A DNA stretch of 64,000 nucleotides, from NCBI GenBank assembly GCA_022763315.1, contig JALEHA010000098.1:17347-81346 (forward strand), in the 5' to 3' direction. A program made the translations under genes and the position numbers. Positions 26,165 to 34,704 of the stretch are shown piece after piece. The notes under the pieces were generated by a model. That model was not told where the DNA came from, ran no database searches, and worked only from the letters and a program-made list of their open reading frames with translations. The stretch is from Algiphilus sp. Lineage in GTDB: Bacteria; Pseudomonadota; Gammaproteobacteria; Nevskiales; Nevskiaceae. Within the stretch, counting starts at the first letter, position 1. Each line of letters begins with the position of its first letter.

Positions 26165-26520
26165 TGCCCCGTCCATGGCGACACGCGATGAACATACCGA
26201 GATGCGCGAGCCGCTGCGCGGCTCGTGTCGGCACTATTCCGACGAGTGCTTCCATAGGATCGATGCGGAGCGGGGATATCGGGATACCGTCTTTCGCATC
26301 CGACCGACGCCGGCTGGCTGGCAGTGGTGATTTCCCCGGAATACAGCGGTTTCGCCCTGGGCCTGGCCGAAGTTCGGGTGCTTGTGGAGCAGGTCAACCG
26401 CTGCGGCGGCAACGCCGGCGCCGGCCACGGCCAGAGTTGCAAGATGCATCAGAGCGCGTTCGATGTGTACGGCCCCATCAATGAACAGCGGTCCGCACGC
26501 CAGTGGGCGTTTTCCATGAG
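26165..26520 (+). pseudogene. Acyl-CoA dehydrogenase N-terminal remnant
   Basis: Two frames together spell the N-terminus of an acyl-CoA dehydrogenase. The first, from about 26190, reads CRHYSDECFHRIDAERGYRD, matching the usual CRRYPDxYWRxxDxERxYP segment. After a frameshift near 26325 the second reads ISPEYSGFALGLAEVRVL, a worn IPEEYGGSGLGLAE, followed by VNRCGGNAGAGHGQ, a well-known family stretch. Nothing recognisable of the middle or C-terminal domain follows. It stands directly behind the operator at 26111. Confidence 0.72.
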
Positions 26521-27089
26521 CACGGTGCTGGACCTGCTCGCGGTGTGCGGCAGGGCGCAGTTGCTCGATCATGAGCAGCCCCCCCCTGAGCCGACCCGAG
26601 CCGGAGGGCAAGCCGCACCCCCTTGCTGCCGCCGTCGAAGACATCAGCCAACGCGAGATCGCGAACCTGATTGCGTAGACATCAATCCTGGCGCACCACG
26701 CGAAGCTGCGCGACCGGCTGCCATGATCGCGACGCGCAGCGGTCGGTTCATGCGGCGCAATCGCCCCGAGCGCATCCTCGATGTGCCGGCGGCGTACAAG
26801 GTTGCGGCGCGGGAGGTGCTGCGCCGCGCGCTGCCCGCCGATGCGCAGAGATCCTTGCGCTTCATCGGCGAAGGCGGGTCCGGTTCCAAGGTCGAGTGCG
26901 CCCGTGCGAACCCGGCACGTGCTGCCGCGCCGGACCGCGATGACCTATGGGGGGGGGGCTCGTGAACCGCGGTTTGCTCGGCGTCGCCGACGGCCTCGGC
27001 GAGGGTCTGCTCAATCGGTCTGAGGCCGGCAACGCCTTTGCCGTAGAGACGCTCGAAGCGCGGTCCGGTGCCAGGCAGCGCTGCATCGA
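26521..27089. other. Decayed DNA between two catabolic gene fragments
   Basis: The stretch separates the acyl-CoA dehydrogenase fragment from the enoyl-CoA hydratase fragment. Some frames are protein-like (for example ERILDVPAAYKVAAREVL at about 26765-26820) but I could not assign a family, and no start or ribosome site fits. It is probably further remains of the same dead operon. Confidence 0.45.
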
Positions 27090-27370
27090 GGACGAGGCTC
27101 TAGGCGCAGCGCTGCTGTGCGGCAACGGCCGGCCTCTCTGCGCCGGCGGCTACTCTGAAGGACATGCAGCGCGAGCCCGACGACTCGCCAGCATTCCGCA
27201 AGGACGAGCCTGGTTAGGCGTGCATCGGAACCCGCGGCTGATGCAGCCGCAGGACAAGCCGGTGGTTGCCGCGGTGCAGGGCGCGGCCAGGGGCGCGGGC
27301 ATCGACATGGCCCTGCAGTTCGACCTGCGGCTGCGCCGCCGTGATCCGCATATTGGTTGGGGCGCACGGG
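27090..27370 (+). pseudogene. Enoyl-CoA hydratase/crotonase fragment
   Basis: One frame carries a worn crotonase core: CGNGRPLCAGGYSEG corresponds to the first oxyanion-hole motif GxGRAFCAGGD, and KPVVAAVQGAARGAGIDMAL to the second (KPVIAAVNGxxxGGGxxLAL), then QFDLRLRRRD for CDLRIAAED. The rest of the protein (about 170 residues of C-terminus) is missing and the OmpA gene begins 38 bp later. It belongs with the acyl-CoA dehydrogenase fragment in a dead operon. Confidence 0.75.
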
Positions 27371-27407
27371 AGCCATCCCGTGTGCAGGTGCAAGAAGAGG
27401 AGGAGCA

Positions 27408-28553
27408 ATGATGATTCGCAAACGGCAGTTACTGGTATTGCTGGCCACGTGCCTGGGGGGTTCCCTGCCCGGTGCTTCGGCGGCGCAGGACGACGATGAG
27501 ACGGCTTCGGCAGCTATCGAGAACCGCTTCTATGTATCGCCGATGGCGTCGTACACGCTCGCGGACTCGGACCGTGGCACCGACGATGGCATCGGCGGCA
27601 CGCTGGTCGTCGGCAAGATGTTCGGGTCGCAGTTCGGCATCGAGCTCGAAGCCGTCTACAGCAGCTACGATCTCGACCGGGGTGGCGAATCCGCCACCCT
27701 GGTCGGGGGCGGCCTGCGCGGCGTGCTGTTCCCATCCATGGGCAACTACTATGGCGTGCTGGGCTTGGGGTACGGGCGCTTCGAGGATCACCCGGGCGCG
27801 GATCCGGAGTACGACTCGGCACTGATCACACTGGGCCTGGGCTATCTCGTGGGGCCTTTCGACTTCATTGCCAGCGGCATCTCGGTGCGCGCCGAAGCCG
27901 CTCTGCGCACGGACGCGCACAGCCGCGACCAGACCGCCGACAGCATCAACAATGCGCTCAACGAAGGCCTGTTTAGTCTGGGCCTGCTCATTCCCCTCGG
28001 GCCGGCGGAGAAGCCGCTGCCGCCGCCCGAGCCCGAGCCGGTCCAGGTTGTCGAGGCTGTCGCCGACACCGATGGCGATGGCGTCATCGACGACGCCGAC
28101 CAGTGCCCGGACACATCACCCGACACCACTGTGGATGGACAAGGCTGCCCGCCACCCCCGCCGGCCTGTGAGAGCGGTGCAGGGGGCGTGGAGCTGGCCG
28201 GATGCGCGCCGGGGCAAACGCTTGTGCTGCACGGCGTCAACTTCGAGTTCGACGAGGCCACGCTCACACGCAACGCCACGAGCCTGCTCGATCAAGTCGT
28301 CTTCGCACTGGAGGAAGCTCCGCAGATCCGAGTGGAGATCGGCGGCCACACCGACGCCCGCGGATCGGATGCGTACAACCAGGAGCTGTCCGAACGCCGC
28401 GCGCAAAGCGTCGTCGGGTATCTGATCGGGCAGGGGATAGCGGCGGAGCGTCTGGAGGCGGTCGGTTACGGGGAAGTCGCCCCGGTCGCCGACAACGAGA
28501 CCGACGAGGGTCGCGAACGCAATCGCCGGGTGGAGCTGCGCATCATCGAGTGA
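27408..28553 (+). CDS. OmpA-family outer-membrane protein with TSP3 repeat
   Basis: A 381-residue outer-membrane protein. A signal peptide of about 24 residues ends ASA-AQ. Residues 30-200 form a small beta-barrel of alternating strands (GIELEAVYSSYDLDRG, YYGVLGLGYGRFED). After a Pro/Glu linker, one thrombospondin type 3 repeat DTDGDGVIDDADQCPD lies near residue 221. The last 125 residues are the peptidoglycan-binding OmpA domain (VNFEFDEATL, IGGHTDARGSDAYNQELSERRA, NRRVEL). It would anchor the outer membrane. ATG 27408 follows a strong AAGAGGAGGAG ribosome site. A hairpin follows the stop. Confidence 0.93.
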   Translation: MMIRKRQLLVLLATCLGGSLPGASAAQDDDETASAAIENRFYVSPMASYTLADSDRGTDDGIGGTLVVGKMFGSQFGIELEAVYSSYDLDRGGESATLVGGGLRGVLFPSMGNYYGVLGLGYGRFEDHPGADPEYDSALITLGLGYLVGPFDFIASGISVRAEAALRTDAHSRDQTADSINNALNEGLFSLGLLIPLGPAEKPLPPPEPEPVQVVEAVADTDGDGVIDDADQCPDTSPDTTVDGQGCPPPPPACESGAGGVELAGCAPGQTLVLHGVNFEFDEATLTRNATSLLDQVVFALEEAPQIRVEIGGHTDARGSDAYNQELSERRAQSVVGYLIGQGIAAERLEAVGYGEVAPVADNETDEGRERNRRVELRIIE

Positions 28554-28558
28554 TGCGG

Positions 28559-28589
28559 GCGAGCGCCTGTCCCTCGGACCGGCGCTCGC
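28559..28589 (+). terminator. Hairpin after the OmpA gene
   Basis: A perfect 9-bp stem GCGAGCGCC/GGCGCTCGC with a 13-nt loop begins 5 bp after the OmpA stop. There is no T-run, so it may be a weak or factor-dependent terminator, or a 3' stabilising hairpin. Confidence 0.45.
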
Positions 28590-28647
28590 ATGACCCGGTG
28601 CGCTTCGTTGTCGAGCAGGTTCTACAAGCAGATTGAGACCCACCCCA

Positions 28648-30891
28648 ATGACCAAGCTACAGACCTACCTGAGCCGGACGCGCCAGTTTTTGGCGCCGGT
28701 CGTCCTTGTCACCGCGCTGTCCGTACTCGGCGGCGCGGCGGCTGCCGGTGCCGGTACCGCCGTCGATGCCGATCGGCTGGCCGCCGCCGATGGCGAAACG
28801 GCCAACTGGATCCAGCACGGCCGCACCCAGTCCGAGCAGCGCTACAGCCCGCTCGACCAGATCGATGTCGACAATGTCGACCAGCTTGGGCTCGCCTGGC
28901 ATCTGGACCTGGGCACCAAGCGCGGCCTGGAGGCCACGCCGCTGGTCGTGGACGGTGTGCTCTACTTCACCGGCGAATGGAGTACGGCCTATGCGGTCGA
29001 CGCACGCAGCGGCCGGCTGCTGTGGGAGAACGATCTTGAGGTCGATCGCGAGCGCGGCCGATTTGCCTGCTGCGATGTGGTCAACCGCGGCATGGCGATG
29101 TGGAACGGCAAGGTCTATGTCGGCACCATCGACGGCCGTCTGGTTGCACTCGATGCGGCCACTGGCGAGATCGTCTGGGACACGCTGACCGTGAATCTGG
29201 AGCGCCCGTACACCATCACCGGGGCGCCGCGCGTGGTCAAGGGCAAGGTGTTGATCGGTAACGGCGGCGGCGAGTATGGCGTGCGCGGTTACGTCAGCGC
29301 CTACGACGCCGAAACCGGCGTGCTGGACTGGCGCTTCTACACCGTGCCTGGCGACCCGTCCAAGCCCTATGAGCATCCGGTTCTCGAGAAGGCTGCAGCG
29401 ACCTGGGATTCCGACGGAAAGTACTGGGAGGTCGGGGGTGGCGGCACGGTCTGGGACTCCATGGCCTACGATCCCGAGCTCGACCTGCTCTATATCGGCG
29501 TGGGCAACGGCTCGCCGTGGAACAAGTACATCCGCAGCCCCTCCGGCGGCGACAACTTGTTCCTCTCCTCGATCGTCGCGCTCGATCCCGATACCGGCGA
29601 CTACGTCTGGCACTACCAGACCACACCAGGCGACGGCTGGGACTATACCGCCACCCAGAACATGATTCTCGCTGACCTCGAGATCGAGGGAGAGCGGCGC
29701 AAGGTGCTGATGCAGGCGCCCAAGAACGGCTTCTTCTACGTGATCGACCGCGCCACTGGCGAGCTGCTGTCGGCCGAGAACTACGTGCACATCTCCTGGG
29801 CGGAGCGCGTGGACCTCGAGACCGGCCGCCCGGTCGAAACCGATAATGGCTACAAGGACGGCGGTGTCTACCAGTTTCCCTCGCCGATGGGCGGACACAA
29901 CTGGCAGCCGATGTGCTTTCATCAGGAAACCGGCTACCTATACATCCCGGCGCGCGAGCTGGCCATGATTTTCCGGCATGACGACGCCTTCCAGTACAAC
30001 CCGAACTTCTGGAACGTCGGCATGAAGGTGATGAAGGATGTCACCGTTCCGGCGTGGGTGCCCTCGGAACTGGTTCGCAAGGTGGGTGCAGCCACCGCCC
30101 AGGGGTTCCTGCTGGCCTGGGACCCGGTGCGCCAGCGCGAAGTCTGGCGGCACAACAGTGAGAGCCCCTGGAATTCCGGAGCGCTTTGCACCGGCAAGGA
30201 CCTGGTGTTCGAGGGCACTGGCCGCGGCTATTTTGACGCCTACGATGCCGCCAGCGGTGAGCGCGTCTGGCACTACGACGTGCAGCAGGGCGTGATCGGC
30301 TCCCCGGTGACGTACACGGTCGACGGAGAGCAGTACGTCTCGGTCCTGGTGGGCTGGGGTGGCGCCTTCGGCCTCTCCTTCGGCTTCGCCAGCAACACCC
30401 GCGAGCAGCCCTCGACCCAAGGTCGGCTGATGACCTTCAAGCTTGGCGGCCAGGCGCAGCTGCCCCCTGTGGAGCGCCCACGGCGGCTCCCGGAGCCGCC
30501 GCCGCAGACAGCCTCCGAGGACGAAATCGCGCAAGGGGCGGCGCTCTACCACCAATACTGCGTGTACTGTCACGGCCCCGGCGCGATCAGCCATCCCAAT
30601 CTGGCCGATCTGCGCTACATGGACGCGGACACCCATCGGATGTTCGATGGCATCGTGCTCGGCGGCGCCCAGCGCGATCGCGGCATGGTCGCCTTTGCCG
30701 GCATGATCACGCCCGAGGAATCCCGGCTGATCCACGCCTACCTGACCGAGCTCGGTCACAACACGCTCGAGAAGGAACACGCGCAGGGCTCGCTGTGGTC
30801 ACGCCTCAAGTCCTGGACCTACGACGTGGTTGCCCGGATCGCCGACTGGGGGGTAGCGCTGCTGCGCTGGTTCCTTAGCGCTGAAGACTAG
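28648..30891 (+). CDS. PQQ-dependent quinohemoprotein alcohol dehydrogenase
   Basis: A 747-residue periplasmic alcohol dehydrogenase. A signal peptide precedes an eight-bladed PQQ propeller: NWIQHGRTQSEQRYSPLDQI, the vicinal Cys141-Cys142 pair (FACCDVVNRG), and TTPGDGWDYTATQN with the likely catalytic Asp332. A C-terminal cytochrome c domain carries the haem motif CVYCH at 638-642 with Met candidates in GMVAFAGM. It oxidises alcohols to aldehydes and passes electrons to the respiratory chain. The extra amphipathic C-terminus (WSRLKSWTYDVVARIADWGV) is unusual and may contact the membrane. I chose ATG 28648 over an in-frame TTG at 28633. The aldehyde dehydrogenase 145 bp downstream fits the next oxidation step. 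Confidence 0.92.
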   Translation: MTKLQTYLSRTRQFLAPVVLVTALSVLGGAAAAGAGTAVDADRLAAADGETANWIQHGRTQSEQRYSPLDQIDVDNVDQLGLAWHLDLGTKRGLEATPLVVDGVLYFTGEWSTAYAVDARSGRLLWENDLEVDRERGRFACCDVVNRGMAMWNGKVYVGTIDGRLVALDAATGEIVWDTLTVNLERPYTITGAPRVVKGKVLIGNGGGEYGVRGYVSAYDAETGVLDWRFYTVPGDPSKPYEHPVLEKAAATWDSDGKYWEVGGGGTVWDSMAYDPELDLLYIGVGNGSPWNKYIRSPSGGDNLFLSSIVALDPDTGDYVWHYQTTPGDGWDYTATQNMILADLEIEGERRKVLMQAPKNGFFYVIDRATGELLSAENYVHISWAERVDLETGRPVETDNGYKDGGVYQFPSPMGGHNWQPMCFHQETGYLYIPARELAMIFRHDDAFQYNPNFWNVGMKVMKDVTVPAWVPSELVRKVGAATAQGFLLAWDPVRQREVWRHNSESPWNSGALCTGKDLVFEGTGRGYFDAYDAASGERVWHYDVQQGVIGSPVTYTVDGEQYVSVLVGWGGAFGLSFGFASNTREQPSTQGRLMTFKLGGQAQLPPVERPRRLPEPPPQTASEDEIAQGAALYHQYCVYCHGPGAISHPNLADLRYMDADTHRMFDGIVLGGAQRDRGMVAFAGMITPEESRLIHAYLTELGHNTLEKEHAQGSLWSRLKSWTYDVVARIADWGVALLRWFLSAED

Positions 30892-30955
30892 CGCCTCCGC
30901 ACTGCAGAGCGCCATGGACGGCACTCGCCGGGTTCAAGCAAGAGCGACTGCATAA

Positions 30956-30995
30956 CAAACGTTTGGTTGACAACATGGTCGAGCGGAGCCATATT
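30956..30995 (+). promoter_or_regulatory. Promoter with CAAACGTTTG palindrome before the aldehyde dehydrogenase operon
   Basis: TTGACA at 30967-30972, a 17-bp spacer and CATATT at 30990-30995 form a good sigma-70 promoter about 40 bp before the start at 31037. The palindrome CAAACGTTTG (30956-30965) abuts the -35 box and is a likely operator or activator site. Its arms recall CAAAC...GTTTG sites bound by PsrA-like fatty-acid regulators, but with no spacer. Confidence 0.55.
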
Positions 30996-31036
30996 CGTTC
31001 CCCGCTCGGAATATGTCTCAATTGGTGAGGAGGAGC

Positions 31037-32491
31037 ATGGACGCAGTCAGCCCCATTCGCGTTGCCGAGCCTGGCGAAGCCCCGGCAGCCGGACCGATCC
31101 ACCGCGTCTTCGAATCCCAGCGCGCCACTGCCCTGCGCTGGCGTGAGTCCACCGCCGAGGAACGCATTGCCCGCATCCGCAAGCTGCGCGATGCCGTGCA
31201 GGCAGCGGCCGACGACATCCGTCGTGCCGCGGCGGATGACTTCCGCAAGCCCCAGGTGGAGGTGGACCTGACCGAGCTGTTCACGGTCATCTCGGAAGCC
31301 AACATGGCCATGCGCAAGCTCCGTCGCTGGATGAAGCCCAAGCGCGCCGGCTTCACGCCGCTGATGGCCGGCACCCAGGGACGCATCGAGTACCAGCCGC
31401 GCGGGCGCTGCCTGATCATTTCGCCGTGGAACTACCCGGTGAATCTGACCTTCTGTCCGCTGGTGCTGGCGCTGGCGGCCGGAAACACGGTCATCCTCAA
31501 GCCTTCGGAAATGACGCCGAACCTGTCGGCGGTGATGCAGAAGATCATCGACCGCACCTTCGCTACCGACGAGGTGGCCCTGTTCCAGGGCGATGCCGAG
31601 GTCGCCGAGACCCTGCTGGAGCTGCCCTTCGACCACATCTTCTTCACCGGCGCACCCGCGCTCGGCAAGGTAGTGATGGCCGCGGCGTCCAGGCACTTGA
31701 CCAGTGTCACGCTGGAGCTCGGCGGCAAGAGTCCCACCATCGTCGATGCCAGCGCCGACCTGAAGACCGCAGCGCGGAATATCTGCTGGTCCAAGTTCAT
31801 GAACAATGGCCAGACCTGCATCGCGCCGGACCACATCCTGGTCCACGAATCCGTGGCCGATGCCTTCGTCGAGATGGCCAAGGCGCGTCTGAGCGAGGTC
31901 TACGGGGCCGATGACGACGCGCGTCAGGGCTCGCCGGATCTGGCCCGCATCGTCAATGAGCGTCATACGGGGCGCATCAAGCGCTTGCTCGACGATGCGC
32001 GCACCAAGGGCGCACACGTGGTCTTCGGTGGTGAGATGCGCGAGGAGCAGCGCTACATCGCCCCGACGCTGCTCGAGCAGGTCCCGTCGGATGCCGCGGT
32101 GATGCAGGAGGAGATCTTTGGGCCGCTGCTGCCGATCATCCGTTTTCGCGAGCTGGACGAGGTCGTGGAGCGCATCAATGCCGGCGAGAAGCCGCTGGCG
32201 CTCTACATCTGGGCCCGTGACCGTGCTCGGGCGCGGGCCATCCTCGATCGCACCTCCTCCGGTGGCGCCTGCGTCAACAACACCGTCGTGCATGCCCTGC
32301 ATCCGCTGCTGCCCTTCGGCGGCGTCAACCACTCCGGCATCGGCAGTACCCACGGCGAGTTCGGGTTCAGGAGCTTCTCGCATGCCCGTGCCATCGCCGA
32401 CACCCGGATTCCGCTCGTCCAGCTTTTCTACCCGCCGTACACCAGCCGGGTGAAGTCGCTGATCGGCCTGGTGATGCGCTGGTTCGCGTGA
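31037..32491 (+). CDS. Aldehyde dehydrogenase (coniferyl-aldehyde dehydrogenase-like)
   Basis: A 484-residue NAD(P)-dependent aldehyde dehydrogenase. The catalytic Glu227 lies in LELGGKSPT and the nucleophile Cys261 in NNGQTCIAPD; cofactor residues are in ISPWNYPVNLTF and LKPSEMTPN. The C-terminus is hydrophobic (VKSLIGLVMRWF), a trait of coniferyl- and long-chain-aldehyde dehydrogenases that sit at the membrane. It oxidises an aldehyde to the acid, probably the product of the PQQ enzyme upstream. ATG 31037 has GGAGGAG directly upstream; the in-frame ATG at 31013 has no such site. It is first in the 31037-40187 gene set. Confidence 0.92.
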   Translation: MDAVSPIRVAEPGEAPAAGPIHRVFESQRATALRWRESTAEERIARIRKLRDAVQAAADDIRRAAADDFRKPQVEVDLTELFTVISEANMAMRKLRRWMKPKRAGFTPLMAGTQGRIEYQPRGRCLIISPWNYPVNLTFCPLVLALAAGNTVILKPSEMTPNLSAVMQKIIDRTFATDEVALFQGDAEVAETLLELPFDHIFFTGAPALGKVVMAAASRHLTSVTLELGGKSPTIVDASADLKTAARNICWSKFMNNGQTCIAPDHILVHESVADAFVEMAKARLSEVYGADDDARQGSPDLARIVNERHTGRIKRLLDDARTKGAHVVFGGEMREEQRYIAPTLLEQVPSDAAVMQEEIFGPLLPIIRFRELDEVVERINAGEKPLALYIWARDRARARAILDRTSSGGACVNNTVVHALHPLLPFGGVNHSGIGSTHGEFGFRSFSHARAIADTRIPLVQLFYPPYTSRVKSLIGLVMRWFA

Positions 32492-32591
32492 CCCACGCAC
32501 GGGCCTGCGGGCGCGCCGCGCTACGGCCGACGCGCTGCGGCGCGGCGTTTCAACCGATCACTTACAACCGCACTATCGAGGAGAACAACCG

Positions 32592-33773
32592 ATGAAGTCA
32601 CCCGTTGTTGTTGCAGGCGTCGGCATGGTGCCGTTCGCCAAACCCGGCGCCAGCGCGGCCTACTACGAGATGGGCGCCGAGGCGGCTCGCCGCGCGCTGG
32701 CTGATGCCGATCTCGACTACGGCAAGGTGCAGCAGGCCTACGCAGGTTATGTCTACGGGGATTCCACCTGCGGTCAGCGGGCGCTGTATCCGGTCGGCAT
32801 GACCGGCATCCCCGTGGTCAATGTCAACAACAACTGCTCCACCGGCTCGACCGCGCTGTTCCTCGCGCGCCAGGCGGTGGAATCGGGTGCCGCAGACTGC
32901 GTGATGGCGCTGGGCTTCGAGCAGATGCAACCCGGTGCACTGGGCAGCTACTACAACGATCGGCCCACACCATTCGAGTCCTTTGACCGGGTCTGCGAAG
33001 ACCTGGTGGGGCAGCCCGAGGTGCCGCTGGCAATCCGCTATTTCGGCGGCGCCGGCATGGCGCACATGGACAAGTATGGCACCCGGGCGGAGACCTTCGC
33101 CAAGATCCGCGCCAAGGCCAGCCGCCACGCCGTGAACAACCCGGTTGCCCTGTTCCGCAAGGAGGTGTCGGTGGCGGAAGTCATGGAATCCCCGGCGCTG
33201 ATCGGCCCGATGACCCGCCTGATGGCCTGCCCGCCGACCTGCGGCGCTGCAGCCGCCATCATCTGCTCGGAGACTTTCGCCAAGCAGCATGGCCTGGACG
33301 CGCGCGTGACCATCGTCGCGCAGTCGATGACCACCGACACGCCAAGCACCTTCGACGCGCGCAACATGATGCAACTGGTTGGCAGCGACATGGCACGGGC
33401 CGCTGCGGACCAGGTCTACGAGGCCGCCGGCGTCGGTCCCGAGGAGGTCGACGTGGTGGAATTGCACGACTGCTTCGCCACCAACGAACTGCTGACCTAC
33501 GAGGCACTGCGGCTGGCACCGGACGGCGGTGGCGAGAAGATGGTGGAGGACGGCGACAACACTTACGGCGGGCGCGTGGTCACCAATCCCTCCGGCGGCC
33601 TGCTGTCCAAGGGGCACCCGCTGGGCGCGACCGGGCTGGCACAGTGCACCGAGCTGGTCCAGCAACTGCGCGGACAAGCCGAGGCCCGTCAGGTCGAAGG
33701 CGCGCGCCTGGCCCTGCAGCACAATCTGGGCCTGGGCGGTGCCTGCGTGGTCACGATGTACCAGGCTGCCTGA
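32592..33773 (+). CDS. Thiolase (SCP2-type lipid-transfer/thiolase)
   Basis: A 393-residue SCP2-type thiolase with Cys82 in NVNNNCSTGSTAL, HDCFATNE near residue 295, SKGHPLGATG and a closing NLGLGGACVV. All thiolase residues are present, so it should cleave 3-ketoacyl-CoA. Members of this branch act on side chains of sterols or methyl-branched acyl-CoA. It follows the aldehyde dehydrogenase by 100 bp, with GAGGAG before the ATG, and is followed 12 bp later by the hot-dog pair. It may need no DUF35 partner, as none is adjacent. Confidence 0.9.
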   Translation: MKSPVVVAGVGMVPFAKPGASAAYYEMGAEAARRALADADLDYGKVQQAYAGYVYGDSTCGQRALYPVGMTGIPVVNVNNNCSTGSTALFLARQAVESGAADCVMALGFEQMQPGALGSYYNDRPTPFESFDRVCEDLVGQPEVPLAIRYFGGAGMAHMDKYGTRAETFAKIRAKASRHAVNNPVALFRKEVSVAEVMESPALIGPMTRLMACPPTCGAAAAIICSETFAKQHGLDARVTIVAQSMTTDTPSTFDARNMMQLVGSDMARAAADQVYEAAGVGPEEVDVVELHDCFATNELLTYEALRLAPDGGGEKMVEDGDNTYGGRVVTNPSGGLLSKGHPLGATGLAQCTELVQQLRGQAEARQVEGARLALQHNLGLGGACVVTMYQAA

Positions 33774-33785
33774 GCGAGGGGACAC

Positions 33786-34244
33786 ATGATCGATACCAAG
33801 CACATTGGTCTGGAGCTCCCGGCCGCCACCTTCGAGGTCGAGAAGGGGCGTCTGCGCTTCTTTGCCGAGGCCACCGGCGAGACGCGTCCCGAGTATCTCG
33901 ACGAGCGGGCCGCCAGGGCGGCCGGCTATCGCAGCCTTCCGGCACCGCCCACCTTTCTGATGGCCGCCGATCTCGACGCCGGCACGACGACGATGCTGCT
34001 CGACACCCTGGGCGTGCCGATCGAACGCATTCTGCACGGCGAGCAGAGCTTTACGTACCACGCGCCGGTATGCGCCGGCGATGTCCTCAGTGTCGAGGCC
34101 AGGATCAGCGACATCTACAGCAAGAAGGGCGGCGCGCTCGAGTTCGTCGTCAAGGATTCGCTGATCAAGGATGCCCAGGGCCAGACCGTGCTCGAGGTCC
34201 GCAGCGTTCTCGTCGTGCGCAACCCGAAGGAGAAGGCGGCATGA
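33786..34244 (+). CDS. FAS1-like / MaoC N-terminal hot-dog dehydratase subunit
   Basis: A 152-residue hot-dog protein of the FAS1-like dehydratase group: KGRLRFFAEATGETRPEYLD, then LPAPPTFLMA, and LHGEQSFTYHAPVCAGD, all typical. It lacks the GDxNPxH hydratase signature, which is found in the overlapping next gene. The pair probably forms a heteromeric 2-enoyl-CoA hydratase, as ChsH1/ChsH2-like enzymes do for steroid CoA esters. The start is 12 bp after the thiolase stop with a GAGGGG ribosome site; the stop overlaps the next start by 4 bp. Confidence 0.86.
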   Translation: MIDTKHIGLELPAATFEVEKGRLRFFAEATGETRPEYLDERAARAAGYRSLPAPPTFLMAADLDAGTTTMLLDTLGVPIERILHGEQSFTYHAPVCAGDVLSVEARISDIYSKKGGALEFVVKDSLIKDAQGQTVLEVRSVLVVRNPKEKAA

Positions 34245-34660
34245 AGACCCCGCATCGTGATGAAGTCGGTATCGGCCAGGAACTGCCGCCGCTGCGGCTC
34301 CCGCCCGTGACACGCACCACGCTGGCGTTGTTCGCCGGTGCGTCGGGCGACCACAATCCGATCCACATCGACAGCGACTTCGCCAAGTCTGCAGGCATGC
34401 CGGATGTGTTCGCGCACGGCATGCTGTCGATGGCCTATCTGGGCCGCTTCCTGACCCAGTGGGCCCCGCAGACCCAGCTGCGCCGATTCTCGGTGCGCTT
34501 TGCCGCGATCACCCCGGTCGGCGCCAGGCTGACCTGCACGGGCAAGGTCACCGAACTCACCGAGGGCGACGGCGAAGCACTGGCGCGGCTGGAGATCGGC
34601 GTGATCGATGATGCGGGGGAAGTCAAGCTCGTCGGCGAGGCCCTCGTGGCGTTGGCCTGA
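34241..34660 (+). CDS. MaoC-type enoyl-CoA hydratase subunit
   Basis: A 139-residue hot-dog hydratase with the R-specific hydratase signature FAGASGDHNPIHIDSDFA, which supplies the catalytic Asp and His, then VFAHGMLSMAYLGRFL. It should hydrate trans-2-enoyl-CoA. The ATG at 34241 overlaps the stop of the non-catalytic partner at 33786, indicating one two-subunit enzyme. The same catalytic/partner layout appears in the minus-strand operon at 2057-3078, where the order is reversed. Confidence 0.88.
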   Translation: MKTPHRDEVGIGQELPPLRLPPVTRTTLALFAGASGDHNPIHIDSDFAKSAGMPDVFAHGMLSMAYLGRFLTQWAPQTQLRRFSVRFAAITPVGARLTCTGKVTELTEGDGEALARLEIGVIDDAGEVKLVGEALVALA

Positions 34661-34704
34661 GCCACCCCTTTCCTGTCCGTATAACCAACATTCTGGGAAT
34701 CAGC

